Shown: positions 42,186-54,638, counted from the stretch's first letter. The stretch: 64,000 bases of DNA from Metabacillus arenae (GCF_014773385.1 NZ_JACXAI010000025.1:1-64000); one strand, 5' to 3'. Notes: generated by a model not told the origin, from the letters alone. A program made the numbers and translations.

Positions 42186-43340
42186 TTGATTAAGAGTGCC
42201 TATATCCACATCCCCTTTTGTGAACATATTTGTCACTATTGTGACTTTAATAAAATCTTTATCCAAAATCAGCCTGTTGACCAATATTTAAGCTACTTGC
42301 AAAAGGAAATGAGAAATACAATTGAAATCAATCCTATTGACAGCTTAAAGACAATTTTTATCGGCGGTGGAACTCCTACCGCACTAAATGAAAGAGAGCT
42401 TGGCACTTTGATGGAAATAATCCATTCCGAGCTTCCGCTCACGAAGGAGTTAATTGAATTTGCAGTTGAAGCTAACCCCGGAGATTTAACGAAGGAAAAA
42501 TTTCTGATTCTAAAAAAGGCTGGTGTAAATCGCCTTAGCTTTGGTGTTCAAAGCTTTCATAATGAACGCTTAAAGATGATTGGAAGAACACATCGAAAAT
42601 CAGATGTCATCCGTTCGATTCAGTTAGCAAAAGAAATAGGGTTTGAAAACATTAGTATCGATCTCATGTACGCCTTACCAGGACAAACGCTCGAAGAATT
42701 TAAGGAAACCTTGGACGAGGCATTTAGCCATAATGTCCAGCATTATTCTGCATATTCGTTAATTGTAGAGCCTAAAACCGTTTTCTATAATCTGATGAGA
42801 AAAGGAAAATTATCTTTGCCGCCACAGGAAGAAGAGGCGTTGATGTATGAATATTTAATGGAGTCAATGGAGGAGCATGGATTTCACCAATATGAAATCA
42901 GTAACTTTTCTTTACAAGGTTTTGAAAGCAAACACAACTTGACATACTGGAATAATGAAGATTATTTTGGATTCGGTGCTGGCGCCCATAGTTATATGAA
43001 TGGCAGGAGATGTGCGAATGCAGGGCCGCTCAAGAAGTACTTTCAAGAAATCAATGATAAAGGTGTTCCTTATATTAATGTTCATCATGTTACTAAGCAT
43101 GAAAGAATGGAAGAAGAAATTTTCCTAGGATTAAGGAAAACAAATGGAATCAGCAAAGCTATTTTTAAGAAAAAATTCGGTGTGAATATAGAAGATGTAT
43201 TTGCAGAGCAAATACAGGAACAAATAGAACGAGGGTTATTAGTTAATAAAGGGGAACAATTGTGTTTAACTCATCAAGGAAAGCTATTGGGGAATGAAGT
43301 TTTCCAAACTTTTATCGGAGTTTTAGAAAGCGTGGATTAA
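42186..43340 (+). CDS. hemW: Radical SAM heme chaperone HemW
   Basis: HemW is a radical-SAM protein resembling coproporphyrinogen oxidase HemN but thought to handle heme. The 384 residues have IPFCEHICHYCDF with the cluster cysteines, FIGGGTPTAL, VEANPGD, NRLSFGVQSF and the C-terminal HemN domain. I start at TTG 42186 (MIKSAYIHIPFC) with GAAGGTGAG upstream; a GTG at 42177 would add three residues and lies inside the ribosome-binding site. Confidence 0.93.
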   Translation: MIKSAYIHIPFCEHICHYCDFNKIFIQNQPVDQYLSYLQKEMRNTIEINPIDSLKTIFIGGGTPTALNERELGTLMEIIHSELPLTKELIEFAVEANPGDLTKEKFLILKKAGVNRLSFGVQSFHNERLKMIGRTHRKSDVIRSIQLAKEIGFENISIDLMYALPGQTLEEFKETLDEAFSHNVQHYSAYSLIVEPKTVFYNLMRKGKLSLPPQEEEALMYEYLMESMEEHGFHQYEISNFSLQGFESKHNLTYWNNEDYFGFGAGAHSYMNGRRCANAGPLKKYFQEINDKGVPYINVHHVTKHERMEEEIFLGLRKTNGISKAIFKKKFGVNIEDVFAEQIQEQIERGLLVNKGEQLCLTHQGKLLGNEVFQTFIGVLESVD

Positions 43341-43435
43341 AAGGTTTGCGTGGTAAAGCGAGGTTTCATATCCAGCCCGATTATTAAGTCCGTATGGCAC
43401 TGCAGATTTCAGTGCTGTTTGCCTTGAGTTCCCAT

Positions 43436-43560
43436 AGTTTGATCCTGCTTCATCGCCTTGTGCCCTTAGGGTGCAAATCCGCCAAAAAGGTTAATAAATA
43501 TCATTTTTTTCCTGCTCGTATGCTTGCCGCTGAAGGACTAGCGCCTTTCGCTTTTTATAG
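43436..43560 (+). repeat. Dispersed intergenic repeat, copy R9 (worn)
   Basis: GTGCCCTTAGGGTGCAAATCC, AAAAAGGTTAATAAAT, TATGCTTGCCGCTGAAGGAC and GCGCCTTTCGCTTTTTATA align with the body and right end of the family. It fills part of the hemW-hrcA gap (43341-43656). Confidence 0.7.
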
Positions 43561-43574
43561 AGTAATTTAAATGA

Positions 43575-43603
43575 TTGACAATAAGCATTCATTTTGATAC
43601 TTT
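43575..43603 (+). promoter_or_regulatory. Sigma-A promoter of the hrcA-dnaK operon
   Basis: TTGACA (43575-43580) and a weaker TACTTT (43598-43603) with 17 bases between, 12 bases ahead of CIRCE. Confidence 0.65.
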
Positions 43604-43614
43604 TTAATATAGAT

Positions 43615-43641
43615 TTAGCACTCGTTCATGCAGAGTGCTAA
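43615..43641 (+). promoter_or_regulatory. CIRCE operator (HrcA binding site)
   Basis: TTAGCACTC (43615-43623), nine-base spacer, GAGTGCTAA (43633-43641): a perfect match to the CIRCE consensus, directly upstream of hrcA. Confidence 0.98.
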
Positions 43642-43656
43642 CAGAGGTGATGAATC

Positions 43657-44709
43657 ATGCTTACTGATCGTCAACTGCTGATATTACAGGTAATCATTGA
43701 CGATTTTATCTTTTCAGCACAACCTGTGGGCTCTCGTACGTTATCTAAAAAAGAAGATATTACATTCAGCTCCGCAACCATTCGAAATGAAATGGCTGAT
43801 TTAGAAGAGCTTGGCTACATTGAAAAAACGCACTCTTCTTCAGGGAGAGTTCCTTCAGAAAAGGGATATCGATACTATGTAGACCACTTGTTGGCGCCTC
43901 AGCGGTTAAAAAAGTCTGATATAACAACTATTCGCTCTTTATTTGCGGACCATATTTTTGAACTCGAAAAGGTTGTGCAAAAATCGGCTCAAATTTTATC
44001 AGATTTAACAAATTACACAACGATCGTTCTTGGTCCGAAAGTGAATGAGCATCGTTTGAAAAGGATTCAAATTGTTCCCATAAATGAGGATACAGCTGTC
44101 GCGATTATTGTGACGAATACTGGACATGTTGAGAATAAAACGATTTCTTTTCCAGCAACTGTTTCCCCGGCTGATATTGAGAAAATGGTGAATATTTTAA
44201 ACGATAAATTAGTTGGTATTCCGCTTTTAGAACTCCGTGACAGAATGTTCAAAGAAGTAGTTAAACTTTTAAAGGCACATATTCATAATTATGATTCTGT
44301 TATGCATGTATTCGCCAGTTCTTTAACATCTGAAGATCATGAGAAAATCTTTTTTGGCGGAAAAATGAAAATGTTAAACCAACCTGAATTTAGTGATATT
44401 AGCAAAGTGAAAATGCTCCTATCGTTAATTGAGGAGGAAGAAAAGATACTTTCACTGCTCCGCGGAAAGGATGCGAATATTTCAATCCAAAACGGCGGAG
44501 ACATTTCTATTAAAATCGGCAAAGAAAATGAAGTAACGGCAATGGAAAATTGCAGCTTAATTACCGCTACTTATTCATTTGCGGATGAACAGATTGGGAA
44601 GATTGCCATTCTAGGGCCAACAAGAATGGAATATTCAAGGGTGGTAAGTTTGTTACAAGTTTTAACATCAGACTTGTCAAAAGCAATCTCTAATTTGTAT
44701 CATGAATAG
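43657..44709 (+). CDS. hrcA: Heat-inducible transcription repressor HrcA
   Basis: HrcA binds CIRCE and represses this operon and groESL; GroE keeps it active. The 350-residue protein has an N-terminal winged helix ([43 protein letters not shown]) and the GAF-like domain with [10 protein letters not shown] and the C-terminal [14 protein letters not shown]. The ATG follows AGAGGTGATGAATC, and the perfect CIRCE upstream indicates autoregulation. Confidence 0.97.
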   Translation: MLTDRQLLILQVIIDDFIFSAQPVGSRTLSKKEDITFSSATIRNEMADLEELGYIEKTHSSSGRVPSEKGYRYYVDHLLAPQRLKKSDITTIRSLFADHIFELEKVVQKSAQILSDLTNYTTIVLGPKVNEHRLKRIQIVPINEDTAVAIIVTNTGHVENKTISFPATVSPADIEKMVNILNDKLVGIPLLELRDRMFKEVVKLLKAHIHNYDSVMHVFASSLTSEDHEKIFFGGKMKMLNQPEFSDISKVKMLLSLIEEEEKILSLLRGKDANISIQNGGDISIKIGKENEVTAMENCSLITATYSFADEQIGKIAILGPTRMEYSRVVSLLQVLTSDLSKAISNLYHE

Positions 44710-44803
44710 GGATGTTGGTCATATTGAGAATGGATGGGATCTATATTCCATCCCCTTTCCCTTGTCATAAATCGACTAGGGAGATTTTAAGGAGGTGAAG
44801 GAA

Positions 44804-45382
44804 ATGGCAGATGAAAAACAACAGGTTGAAACCCAAGAGGCAGAGGAAGAAAGAGAAAAGGATACATCATTAAATGAAGAACCTGAAGCTGCTGACGTCC
44901 AAGAGGTATCCGAAAATGAATTAGAAGAAGCTCAAGCTAAAATTGCAGAACTTGAAAGTAAGCTTGAAGAAAGTGATAACCGAATGGTCAGATTACAAGC
45001 AGACTATGAGAATTTTAAACGCCGAACTCGTCTTGACCAAGAAGCATCGCAAAAATACCGTGCACAAAGCTTAATTACTGAACTATTACCAGCTCTTGAT
45101 AATTTTGAGAGAGCGTTACAAATAGAGACAGATGATGATAAAACACAATCTGTTCTACAAGGTGTTGAGATGGTATATCGTCAGCTTCTTCAAGCCATTC
45201 AGAATGAAGGTGTTGAAGCGATTGAAGCAGTGGGACAACAATTTGATCCCCATCTTCACCAAGCAGTTATGCAGGTGGAAGATGAAAACTTTGAATCAAA
45301 TACAGTTATTGAAGAATTTCAAAAAGGGTATAAGCTTAAAGACCGCGTCATCCGACCAACTATGGTTAAAGTAAATCAATAA
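44804..45382 (+). CDS. grpE: Nucleotide exchange factor GrpE
   Basis: GrpE releases ADP from DnaK. The 192-residue protein has an acidic, disordered N-terminus, a long coiled coil (about residues 40-90, with [13 protein letters not shown]) and the C-terminal beta domain with [20 protein letters not shown] and [20 protein letters not shown] 44804 is preceded by AAGGAGGTGAAGGAA, which favours it over an ATG nine bases earlier. It lies between hrcA and dnaK, under CIRCE. Confidence 0.97.
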   Translation: MADEKQQVETQEAEEEREKDTSLNEEPEAADVQEVSENELEEAQAKIAELESKLEESDNRMVRLQADYENFKRRTRLDQEASQKYRAQSLITELLPALDNFERALQIETDDDKTQSVLQGVEMVYRQLLQAIQNEGVEAIEAVGQQFDPHLHQAVMQVEDENFESNTVIEEFQKGYKLKDRVIRPTMVKVNQ

Positions 45383-47266
<1,884 letters not shown>

Positions 47267-47283
47267 TAACCCTTTCCTTTATA

Positions 47284-47323
47284 AGTCAAAGTCAGGCTTG
47301 TCTTGACTTTGGCTTTTTAATTT
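47284..47323 (+). terminator. Intrinsic terminator after dnaK
   Basis: AGTCAAAGTC (47284-47293) pairs with GACTTTGGCT (47305-47314), with one G-U, followed by TTTTTAATTT. Confidence 0.85.
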
Positions 47324-47566
47324 GGCTGTGCTCGTATACCTTTTCCGGTTTGCAGGAAATTATTACTTCGGAGTTTAGGATCTACTCTAGGGTGAGAGGT
47401 TTGATATGAGACTAGCACCAATCTGCGACTTTTCGCTTACCTTTATTTAAAGGTTTCCAAATCGTTATAGCCACAATCCATTAGAAAAAAGGCTTTATTT
47501 TTAGAAGGGAAAGTTAATTGGAATGTTGCATTTAAATGAGATATCCAAATGAATGGAAGATAAATG

Positions 47567-47596
47567 TTGCTTTCCGTTTCAAGACAGTGATACAAT
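47567..47596 (+). promoter_or_regulatory. Candidate promoter of dnaJ
   Basis: TTGCTT (47567-47572), 18 bases, then an extended -10 TGATACAAT (TACAAT at 47591-47596). It implies that dnaJ can be transcribed apart from dnaK. Confidence 0.55.
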
Positions 47597-47630
47597 TTAC
47601 TTTATGTGAGAAAATCGGGAGTGAGAGGAT

Positions 47631-48752
47631 ATGAGTAAGCGCGATTACTACGAGGTACTGGGAGTAAGCAAAGGCGCCGCTAAAACGGACATAAAAAAGG
47701 CTTACCGTAAACTGGCTGGTAAATACCACCCAGATGTAAATAAAGCACCTGATGCTGAACAAAAATTTAAAGAAATTACCGAAGCATATGAAGTCCTTAA
47801 CGATGATACCAAACGAGCACAATATGACCAATTTGGTCATGCTGGTCCAAACCAAGCAGGATTTGGCGGTGGTGATGGAGACTTTGGCGGCTTCGGATTT
47901 GAGGATATTTTCAGCTCGATCTTCGGTGGGGGAGGCAGACGGCGCGATCCCAATGCTCCACGTCAAGGTGCAGATCTTCAATATACAATGACATTAAAGT
48001 TTGAAGACGCAGTATTTGGAAAAGAAACGACAATTGAAATCCCTCGTGAAGAAACATGCTCTACATGTGACGGATCTGGGGCAAAGCCTGGAACAAAACC
48101 AGAAACATGTTCACATTGCGGCGGGGCAGGGCAACTCAATGTAGAACAAAACACTCCTTTTGGACGTATTGTTAACCGCAGAGTATGCCATTACTGTAAT
48201 GGAACAGGCAAAAATATTAAACAAAAATGCTCAACTTGCGGCGGATCAGGAACTGTAAAAAAACGAAACAAGATTAAGGTCAACATTCCCGCTGGGGTTG
48301 ACGACGGACAGCAGCTTCGCGTTTCAGGCCAAGGAGAGCCAGGGGTAAACGGGGGCCCTCAAGGAGATTTATATGTTGTTTTCCGTGTTCAAAACCATGA
48401 ATTTTTTGAACGTGATGGTGATGACATTTATTGTGAAATGCCGTTAACCTTTGCTCAGGCTGCCCTCGGTGATGAAATTGAAGTTCCAACTTTACACGGG
48501 AAAGTAAAACTTAAAATTCCAGCTGGAACTCAAACTGGTACAAAATTCCGCATGCGAGGCAAGGGAGTTCCGAATGTCCGAGGGTATGGGCAAGGAGATC
48601 AGCACATTGTTGTTCGTGTCGTCACGCCAACCAACCTAACCGAAAAGCAAAAGGAACTGTTCCGTAGCTTTGCTGAAATCAGCGGAAATCGGCCAGATGA
48701 ACACGAAGAAAGTTTCTTCGATAAAGTAAAAAAGGCCTTTAAAGGAGAATAA
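47631..48752 (+). CDS. dnaJ: Chaperone DnaJ (Hsp40)
   Basis: DnaJ delivers substrates to DnaK and stimulates its ATPase. The 373-residue type I protein has the J domain with HPD (about residues 33-35), a Gly/Phe-rich stretch ([20 protein letters not shown]), four zinc-finger CxxCxGxG repeats ([32 protein letters not shown]), and the C-terminal client-binding domains. GTGAGAGGATATG provides the start. Confidence 0.97.
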   Translation: MSKRDYYEVLGVSKGAAKTDIKKAYRKLAGKYHPDVNKAPDAEQKFKEITEAYEVLNDDTKRAQYDQFGHAGPNQAGFGGGDGDFGGFGFEDIFSSIFGGGGRRRDPNAPRQGADLQYTMTLKFEDAVFGKETTIEIPREETCSTCDGSGAKPGTKPETCSHCGGAGQLNVEQNTPFGRIVNRRVCHYCNGTGKNIKQKCSTCGGSGTVKKRNKIKVNIPAGVDDGQQLRVSGQGEPGVNGGPQGDLYVVFRVQNHEFFERDGDDIYCEMPLTFAQAALGDEIEVPTLHGKVKLKIPAGTQTGTKFRMRGKGVPNVRGYGQGDQHIVVRVVTPTNLTEKQKELFRSFAEISGNRPDEHEESFFDKVKKAFKGE

Positions 48753-48825
48753 ATGGAATAATCATTTGCATGGCTTTAGGCCAGCTGATGGAGGTTTTCA
48801 AGATAGAGGGAGTGGAGTTGGTAGA

Positions 48826-49761
48826 ATGAAATGGTCTGAGATAAGTATTCATACAACACAGGAAGCTGTCGAACCCATCTCAAATATATTGCATGAAGCA
48901 GGTGCGAGCGGGGTTGTGATTGAAGATCCAATGGATTTAGTAAAAGAAAGAGAAAGTGTTTATGGGGAGATCTACCAACTCAACCCGGATGATTATCCTG
49001 ATGAAGGTGTTATTGTAAAAGCATATCTGCCTGTTAATAGTTTCCTCGGGGAGACTGTAGAGGAAATAAAAGAAACAATCAATAATTTATTAATTTATGA
49101 TATTGATTTAGGGCGTAATAAAATATCGATCAGTGAAGTGAATGAGGAAGAGTGGGCGACAGCATGGAAAAAGTATTATCATCCTGTTAAAATCTCAGAA
49201 CGGTTTACAATTGTACCCACATGGGAAGAGTATGAGCCGGTTCATTCTGATGAGCTGATTATCGAGCTGGATCCCGGAATGGCATTTGGTACAGGGACAC
49301 ACCCGACAACTGTTCTTTGCATACAAGCTTTAGAGAGGACAGTCCAATTTGGAGATACAGTTGTGGACGTAGGAACAGGATCAGGTGTTTTAAGCATTGC
49401 TTCAGCTTTATTAGGCGCAAAAACGATCAAAGCTTTGGATTTGGATCCAGTTGCAGTGGAAAGCGCCCGTTTAAATACGAAACTGAATAGGGTACATGAA
49501 AATATAACAGTTTCCCAAAACAACCTGCTTGATGGAATGAAAGCGCCGGTTGACGTGGTTGTAGCTAACATTCTTGCTGAAGTGATTTTACGGTTCACTG
49601 ATGATGCTTACCAGCTTGTCCGAAAAGACGGTTACTTTATTACTTCTGGGATTATTCATACAAAGAAGAATCAAGTAAAAGACGCCTTAACGAACACTGG
49701 TTTTGAAGTATTAGAAACAATGGTCATGGAGGATTGGGTAGCATTTATTGCAAAAAAATAA
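48826..49761 (+). CDS. prmA: Ribosomal protein L11 methyltransferase
   Basis: PrmA trimethylates ribosomal protein L11. The 311-residue protein has an N-terminal substrate-recognition domain ([20 protein letters not shown]) and a class I methyltransferase domain with [28 protein letters not shown] and [15 protein letters not shown] 48826 follows GGAGTTGGTAGA and matches the family N-terminus. It follows dnaJ, as is usual in Firmicutes. Confidence 0.96.
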   Translation: MKWSEISIHTTQEAVEPISNILHEAGASGVVIEDPMDLVKERESVYGEIYQLNPDDYPDEGVIVKAYLPVNSFLGETVEEIKETINNLLIYDIDLGRNKISISEVNEEEWATAWKKYYHPVKISERFTIVPTWEEYEPVHSDELIIELDPGMAFGTGTHPTTVLCIQALERTVQFGDTVVDVGTGSGVLSIASALLGAKTIKALDLDPVAVESARLNTKLNRVHENITVSQNNLLDGMKAPVDVVVANILAEVILRFTDDAYQLVRKDGYFITSGIIHTKKNQVKDALTNTGFEVLETMVMEDWVAFIAKK

Positions 49762-49839
49762 AGAATCTTTGCAAGAAAAGCAGAGGGAATTAAAGCTTTT
49801 TGTTGTGGTTTCAGAAATTAGATTAAAGTTAGTTTTAGT

Positions 49840-49972
49840 TATCCAGCTGCAGGCGCCATCGGCCCTTAGGTCACAAGCCGATTCCTTCAAAAAGGGTAAA
49901 GAACAACCTTTCTCCCGGCTTGCCCGAATGCTTGTCGCCGAAGGACTAGCTTCCTTGCGCTATTCGTTCTTT
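49840..49972 (+). repeat. Dispersed intergenic repeat, copy R10
   Basis: It runs from TATCCAGCTGCAGGCGCC through CCCTTAGGTCACAAGCC, AAAGGGTAAAGAACAACCTT and CTTGTCGCCGAAGGAC to GCGCTATTCGTTCTTTA, in the prmA-rsmE gap (49762-50058). The left flank GGTTTCAGAAATTAG begins at about 49807. No gene is seen in this gap. Confidence 0.85.
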
Positions 49973-50058
49973 AAACAATCTAACAACAAGAAAGCGGGAC
50001 AATTCAATTATTGTCCCTATTCTCCATTTTAGATAAAGAAAAAAGGGAAGTGTTGCCA

Positions 50059-50814
50059 ATGCAACGATACTTTGTAAATCAGGTGAAAAGTGATACGGTA
50101 GATAAGATGACGATTACTGGAGAAGATGTCCATCATATTTCTACAGTTATGCGGATGAGTCCGGGTGATACAATTATTTGCTGCTCAAAAGATGAACATT
50201 CTGCGATTTGTGAAATTACGGAAATTTCTAATAGCCAGGTTTCATGTCAGATAATAGAATGGTTAGGTACAACGAATGAATTGCCTATTAAAGTCACGAT
50301 TGCGAGCGGGCTGCCTAAAGGGGATAAGCTGGAAATAGTCATTCAAAAAGGGACCGAACTTGGAGCATATAAGTTTATCCCTTTTAATGCAGCTCGTTCA
50401 GTTGTAAAGGTCGATCAGAAAAAGGAAAAGAAAAAAATGGCTCGCTGGCAAAAAATTGCAAAGGAAGCAGCAGAGCAATCCCATCGTAATGTTTTACCTG
50501 AGGTAGTTTCTATTAAGTCTTTTAATGAATTATTACGTGAGGGAGAGCATTACGATGTAAGGTTAATTGCATATGAGAATTCTGCAAAGCAAGGTGAAAA
50601 GAACCGTTTAGTGAGTGCGCTTGAAGGGATGAGAGCAGGTCAGTCTTTACTAATTGTTTTTGGACCCGAAGGCGGCATTGCAAAACAGGAAGTAACAAAT
50701 TTAGAGAATGCAGGATTTATTGCATGCGGCTTAGGACCTAGAATTTTGCGGACAGAAACAGCTCCATTGTATGCTTTATCAGCTGTTTCATACTATTTTG
50801 AACTTTTGAGGTGA
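50059..50814 (+). CDS. rsmE: 16S rRNA (uracil-1498-N3)-methyltransferase
   Basis: RsmE methylates U1498 in 16S rRNA. The 251-residue SPOUT enzyme has a PUA-like N-terminus (MQRYFVNQVKSD, HHISTVMRMSPGD) and the knotted domain with ASGLPKGDKLEIVIQKGTEL, FGPEGGIAKQEV and GLGPRILRTETAPL. ATG 50059 follows AAAGGGAAGTGTTGCCA. Its stop codon is 5 bases ahead of mtaB. Confidence 0.95.
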   Translation: MQRYFVNQVKSDTVDKMTITGEDVHHISTVMRMSPGDTIICCSKDEHSAICEITEISNSQVSCQIIEWLGTTNELPIKVTIASGLPKGDKLEIVIQKGTELGAYKFIPFNAARSVVKVDQKKEKKKMARWQKIAKEAAEQSHRNVLPEVVSIKSFNELLREGEHYDVRLIAYENSAKQGEKNRLVSALEGMRAGQSLLIVFGPEGGIAKQEVTNLENAGFIACGLGPRILRTETAPLYALSAVSYYFELLR

Positions 50815-50819
50815 TTAAA

Positions 50820-52172
50820 GTGCCGACAGTGGCTTTTCATACACTTGGTTGTAAGGTAAATCATTATGAGACAGAAGCGATCTGGCAGCTCTTTAAAGAA
50901 GCGGGCTATGATCGGTCTGAATTTGAACATACAGCAGATGTATATGTGATCAACACATGTACAGTAACAAATACTGGAGATAAAAAGAGCAGACAAGTCA
51001 TTCGTCGGGCAATTCGTAAAAATCCAGACGGTGTCATCTGTGTCACTGGGTGTTATGCCCAAACTTCTCCTGCTGAAGTAATGGCAATCCCTGGGGTAGA
51101 TATCGTTGTTGGAACATCTGATCGTGTGAAAATGCTTGATTATATTACCCAATATCAAGAGGAACGCCAGCCGATTAATGGTGTCAGCAATATTATGAAG
51201 GCTCGTGTATATGAAGAATTAGACGTTCCGGCATTTACAGACCGAACCCGGGCATCTTTAAAAATACAAGAGGGCTGTAATAATTTTTGTACTTTTTGTA
51301 TCATTCCATGGGCTCGTGGACTTATGAGATCCCGCGACCCTCAAGAAGTTGTTAAACAAGCTCAACAGCTTGTAGAAGCAGGGTATAAAGAAATTGTCTT
51401 AACCGGTATTCATACCGGCGGATATGGCGAAGATATGAAAGATTATAATTTTGCGATGCTTCTTCGCGATTTGGACGAACAAGTAAAAGGATTAAAAAGG
51501 ATCCGAATTTCTTCAATAGAAGCTAGTCAAATTACAGATGAAGTAATTGATGTGTTAGATCGGTCAGAAAAAATTGTCCGGCATCTTCATATTCCGCTTC
51601 AGTCTGGATCAAATACCGTATTAAAAAGAATGCGCCGCAAGTACACAATGGAATTTTTTGCAGAACGTTTAGACCGTCTCAAAAAGGCATTGCCGGGTCT
51701 TGCAGTAACCTCTGATGTCATTGTCGGATTTCCGGGTGAAACGGAAGAAGAATTTATGGAAACATACAATTTTGTAAAAGAGCATCAATTTTCTGAGCTT
51801 CATGTATTTCCATACTCAAAACGAACTGGAACCCCTGCAGCGAGGATGGATGATCAAGTAAACGAGGATGTTAAGAATGAACGAGTTCATCGCTTGATCG
51901 CACTTTCTGACCAATTGGCAAAAGAATATGCTTCTCATTATGAAGGGGAAGTATTAGAGGTAATTCCTGAAGAGGCTTTTAAAGATAAACCAAACAGCGG
52001 TTTGTACGTTGGCTATACTGACAACTATTTAAAAGTAGTCTTTCCTGGAAAAGAAGATATGATCGGCAAGCTTGTCAAAGTTAAAATCAATAAAGCAGGA
52101 TACCCTTATAGTGAAGGTCAATTTGTACGGGTTGTAGATGATATTCAAGAACAAATAAGGTTATCTTCATAA
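50820..52172 (+). CDS. mtaB: tRNA (N6-threonylcarbamoyladenosine-37) methylthiotransferase MtaB
   Basis: MtaB (YqeV) converts t6A37 to ms2t6A37 in tRNA. The 450-residue protein has an N-terminal UPF0004 domain (VAFHTLGCKVNHYETE, NTCTVTNTGDKKSRQ, VTGCYAQ), a radical-SAM domain with CNNFCTFC, and a C-terminal TRAM domain. I chose the GTG at 50820 since the family starts M(x)TVAFHTLGCK and GAGGTGATTAAA precedes it. Translation is probably linked to rsmE. A terminator follows. Confidence 0.95.
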   Translation: MPTVAFHTLGCKVNHYETEAIWQLFKEAGYDRSEFEHTADVYVINTCTVTNTGDKKSRQVIRRAIRKNPDGVICVTGCYAQTSPAEVMAIPGVDIVVGTSDRVKMLDYITQYQEERQPINGVSNIMKARVYEELDVPAFTDRTRASLKIQEGCNNFCTFCIIPWARGLMRSRDPQEVVKQAQQLVEAGYKEIVLTGIHTGGYGEDMKDYNFAMLLRDLDEQVKGLKRIRISSIEASQITDEVIDVLDRSEKIVRHLHIPLQSGSNTVLKRMRRKYTMEFFAERLDRLKKALPGLAVTSDVIVGFPGETEEEFMETYNFVKEHQFSELHVFPYSKRTGTPAARMDDQVNEDVKNERVHRLIALSDQLAKEYASHYEGEVLEVIPEEAFKDKPNSGLYVGYTDNYLKVVFPGKEDMIGKLVKVKINKAGYPYSEGQFVRVVDDIQEQIRLSS

Positions 52173-52181
52173 TATGTAAGA

Positions 52182-52212
52182 GGCTGATTCATTAAAGGAT
52201 CAGCCACTTTTG
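52182..52212 (+). terminator. Intrinsic terminator after mtaB
   Basis: GGCTGAT (52182-52188) pairs with ATCAGCC (52199-52205), followed by ACTTTTG. Confidence 0.65.
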
Positions 52213-52435
52213 TATTGAAAACTTTAATGCCTCTTTTGAGTTGTATGGACTGAATTGAATCAATAGGAGTCTTCACAAGGACATTTTGAAGCATATAACA
52301 AAAATCTTATCGAATAGGGTATTAAGAAATAATAATGTGCAGGATAGTGAGCAAATTAACTTTGTACTACTCAATGATTTTAGGAAATGGTAAGATGTAA
52401 GAGGTCGGACGACTTAACTTGAAAGGGGCTTACAT

Positions 52436-53104
52436 ATGACAAATTTGGCTAAAACGATTGATCATACAGCATTAAAAGCGGATACAACGAAATCTCAAAT
52501 CGAAACACTTTGTGCTGAAGCGAAGGAATTTCGATTTGCTTCCGTTTGTGTAAATCCAACTTGGGTAGAAACAGCTGCGTCATTATTAAAAGACAGCGGT
52601 GTGGATGTTTGTACGGTTATTGGCTTCCCTCTTGGGGCTAATACACCGGAAACAAAAGCTTTTGAAACGAAAGATGCGATCAATAAAGGTGCTTCTGAAG
52701 TCGACATGGTTATAAATATCGGAGCGTTAAAAGATAAGAATTATGATTTAGTAGAGCGTGATATTCGAGCGGTTGTAGATGCAGCTAAAGGAAAAGCGTT
52801 GACAAAAGTTATTATTGAAACAAGTCTGTTGACAAATGAAGAGAAGGTAAAAGCATGTGAATTATCCGTTAAAGCAGGATCTGATTTTGTGAAAACTTCG
52901 ACTGGATTTTCAAGTGGCGGGGCAACTGTTTCAGATATTGAATTGATGAGAAAAACTGTCGGCCCTGACCTAGGTGTGAAGGCATCAGGCGGTGTGCGTG
53001 ACCTTGAGGGTGCAAAAGCAATGATTGAAGCTGGTGCTACCCGAATCGGTGCAAGTGCTGGTGTTTCAATCGTTAAGGGCGAGCAAGGAAATACAGATTA
53101 TTAA
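52436..53104 (+). CDS. deoC: Deoxyribose-phosphate aldolase
   Basis: DeoC splits deoxyribose 5-phosphate to glyceraldehyde 3-phosphate and acetaldehyde in nucleoside catabolism. The 222 residues have [18 protein letters not shown], the Schiff-base lysine 153 in [10 protein letters not shown], and [27 protein letters not shown] precedes the ATG. In B. subtilis 168 deoC sits with nupC and pdp elsewhere; here it stands alone between mtaB and yqeW, as far as this window shows. Confidence 0.95.
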   Translation: MTNLAKTIDHTALKADTTKSQIETLCAEAKEFRFASVCVNPTWVETAASLLKDSGVDVCTVIGFPLGANTPETKAFETKDAINKGASEVDMVINIGALKDKNYDLVERDIRAVVDAAKGKALTKVIIETSLLTNEEKVKACELSVKAGSDFVKTSTGFSSGGATVSDIELMRKTVGPDLGVKASGGVRDLEGAKAMIEAGATRIGASAGVSIVKGEQGNTDY

Positions 53105-53199
53105 TTTTTATTAAGGGGGACCCTCTTTAAGGTCCTCTTATTTTATATGTTAAGAAGTGTAAGTTAAATAAAGTATTAATGTGTTTAAGGAAGTTCTCG

Positions 53200-53319
53200 T
53201 TGTCCAGCTGAAGCCCCTAGCCCTCCTTAGGTTACAATCAAATAGGTGTAAGAACAACCTTCATGCCGGCTCGTACGAGTGATTATTGCCGTAAGAACTC
53301 TTGCCTACCGCTTTTCTTA
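53200..53319 (+). repeat. Dispersed intergenic repeat, copy R11
   Basis: It runs from TTGTCCAGCTGAAGCCCC to CCGCTTTTCTTA, with AAGAACAACCTTCATGCCGG in the middle. The end TTA is the complement of the yqeW stop codon. A left flank, AAGAAGTGTAAGTTAAATAAAGTATTAATG, starts about 50 bases earlier and matches R5 and R7. Confidence 0.8.
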
Positions 53320-54249
53320 TTTTAACCTAGCTGTAAATAAAACAAATTTTGAAAATACGTCAGCAAATGGAAGAATTGCAAGCGAACTTATTACATTGAA
53401 AAGCAAACTGAAATGCGCAAGTTGCAGATCTGGAGACTCAGCTAAATCCTGTACGAACGGAGACATGGCTTCAATGAAGGGAAGAAAAAGGGCCACTCCT
53501 ATTAAATTAACCCAAACATGAGCAAGTGCAGTGAGTCTTGCTTCCTTATTAGCCCCTACTGAAGCCAATACAGCTGTAATGCAAGTACCGATATTTGCAC
53601 CTAATACAAAAGCGATTCCGGCAGACAAATTTAGAATATGTTCGTTCATAAAGCTCATGACAATTCCTGTAGTCGCTGCACTAGAATGAATAATTGCTGT
53701 TACGACCGTTCCTCCTGCTATTCCAAAGAGTGAATGTTCATTTGCAGACAAGAGAAAAGAATGAACAAAGTTTAATGATGTTAAAGGCTCAGCAAAATGA
53801 GAAAACCCCCACATCGTTCCGAAAATGGAACCCAAACCCACAAATGTACTACCGAGCCCGTAAAAAAGAGGATTTTTAGACAACATGCCTAGCAAACCAA
53901 TAATAAATAAAGGTAAAATAAGATAGTCTAAATCCAATGTGATCATTTCTGTAGTAAACGTAGAACCAATATTTGTTCCAAGGATTAACCCAATCGTTTG
54001 TTTAAAGGTTAAGAGCCCCGCTGTTACAAAACCGATCACAATGACCATAAAGGCGGAGCTGCTTTGCAAAATTCCGGTAAATAAAATCCCCGCCAAAAAA
54101 CCCTTAATTGGATGATCAGTCCAAAAAACCAGCCATGTCCTGATCTTTTCTTCAGAAAGCCGTACTAAACCGTTTCTTAATAACATCATGCCGGCTAAAA
54201 AAATGAAAAGTAAAAAAATAAATCCGCAAATTAAATAAATGGTCATCAT
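53317..54249 (-). CDS. yqeW: Na/Pi cotransporter family protein YqeW
   Basis: The 310-residue membrane protein has the inverted repeat signatures of Na+/phosphate cotransporters (LFTGILQSSSAFMV and ATAIIHSSAAT-like TAIIHSSAATTGIV), with about eight membrane segments. It matches B. subtilis YqeW. Transport of phosphate has not been shown for this protein. ATG 54249 has GAAGGAGGAGTAAAC upstream. Its stop lies inside the end of repeat R11 and it runs toward deoC. Confidence 0.9.
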   Translation of the reverse strand: MMTIYLICGFIFLLFIFLAGMMLLRNGLVRLSEEKIRTWLVFWTDHPIKGFLAGILFTGILQSSSAFMVIVIGFVTAGLLTFKQTIGLILGTNIGSTFTTEMITLDLDYLILPLFIIGLLGMLSKNPLFYGLGSTFVGLGSIFGTMWGFSHFAEPLTSLNFVHSFLLSANEHSLFGIAGGTVVTAIIHSSAATTGIVMSFMNEHILNLSAGIAFVLGANIGTCITAVLASVGANKEARLTALAHVWVNLIGVALFLPFIEAMSPFVQDLAESPDLQLAHFSLLFNVISSLAILPFADVFSKFVLFTARLK

Positions 54250-54342
54250 GTTTACTCCTCCTTCATTAATCATACGGACAAGCAAACATTCTCATGACGA
54301 AATTCTTCAAATAATTGAGTGCTTTTGTTTTAATTCTTTGAG

Positions 54343-54371
54343 TTGACCTGTTTCATGCATTATATTATAAT
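54343..54371 (+). promoter_or_regulatory. Sigma-A promoter of rpsU-yqeY
   Basis: TTGACC (54343-54348) and TATAAT (54366-54371), 17 bases apart, about 80 bases before rpsU. Confidence 0.8.
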
Positions 54372-54449
54372 TGCAAAGTACATGTTTACTTACAGCATGT
54401 TTTAATTGAGATGCAAGTCGATTGGTGTATTCGGAGGGAGGGAAAGAGA

Positions 54450-54623
54450 ATGTCAAAAACGACTGTTCGTAAAAACGAGTCGCTTGAAGATGCTCTTCGT
54501 CGTTTCAAACGTTCAGTATCTAAATCAGGTACTATACAGGAAGCTAGAAAGCGCGAATTCTACGAAAAACCTAGCGTAAAGCGTAAGAAAAAGTCTGAAG
54601 CTGCTAGAAAACGCAAGTTCTAA
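54450..54623 (+). CDS. rpsU: 30S ribosomal protein bS21
   Basis: The 57-residue basic protein [20 protein letters not shown]...AARKRKF is bS21, needed for translation initiation; in B. subtilis it also affects motility and biofilm choice. ATG 54450 follows GGAGGGAGGGAAAGAGA. yqeY begins 15 bases later, so the two form an operon. Confidence 0.97.
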   Translation: MSKTTVRKNESLEDALRRFKRSVSKSGTIQEARKREFYEKPSVKRKKKSEAARKRKF

Positions 54624-54638
54624 AAGAGGGTGTTTTTT

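Larger units (their letters stand above)
47267..47630 (+). other. dnaK-dnaJ intergenic region
   Basis: This 364-base gap holds the dnaK terminator, a stretch at about 47390-47440 (GGGTGAGAGGTTTGATATGAG) resembling the GCAATCGG hairpin family without a good stem, and a promoter for dnaJ. No gene is seen. Confidence 0.55.
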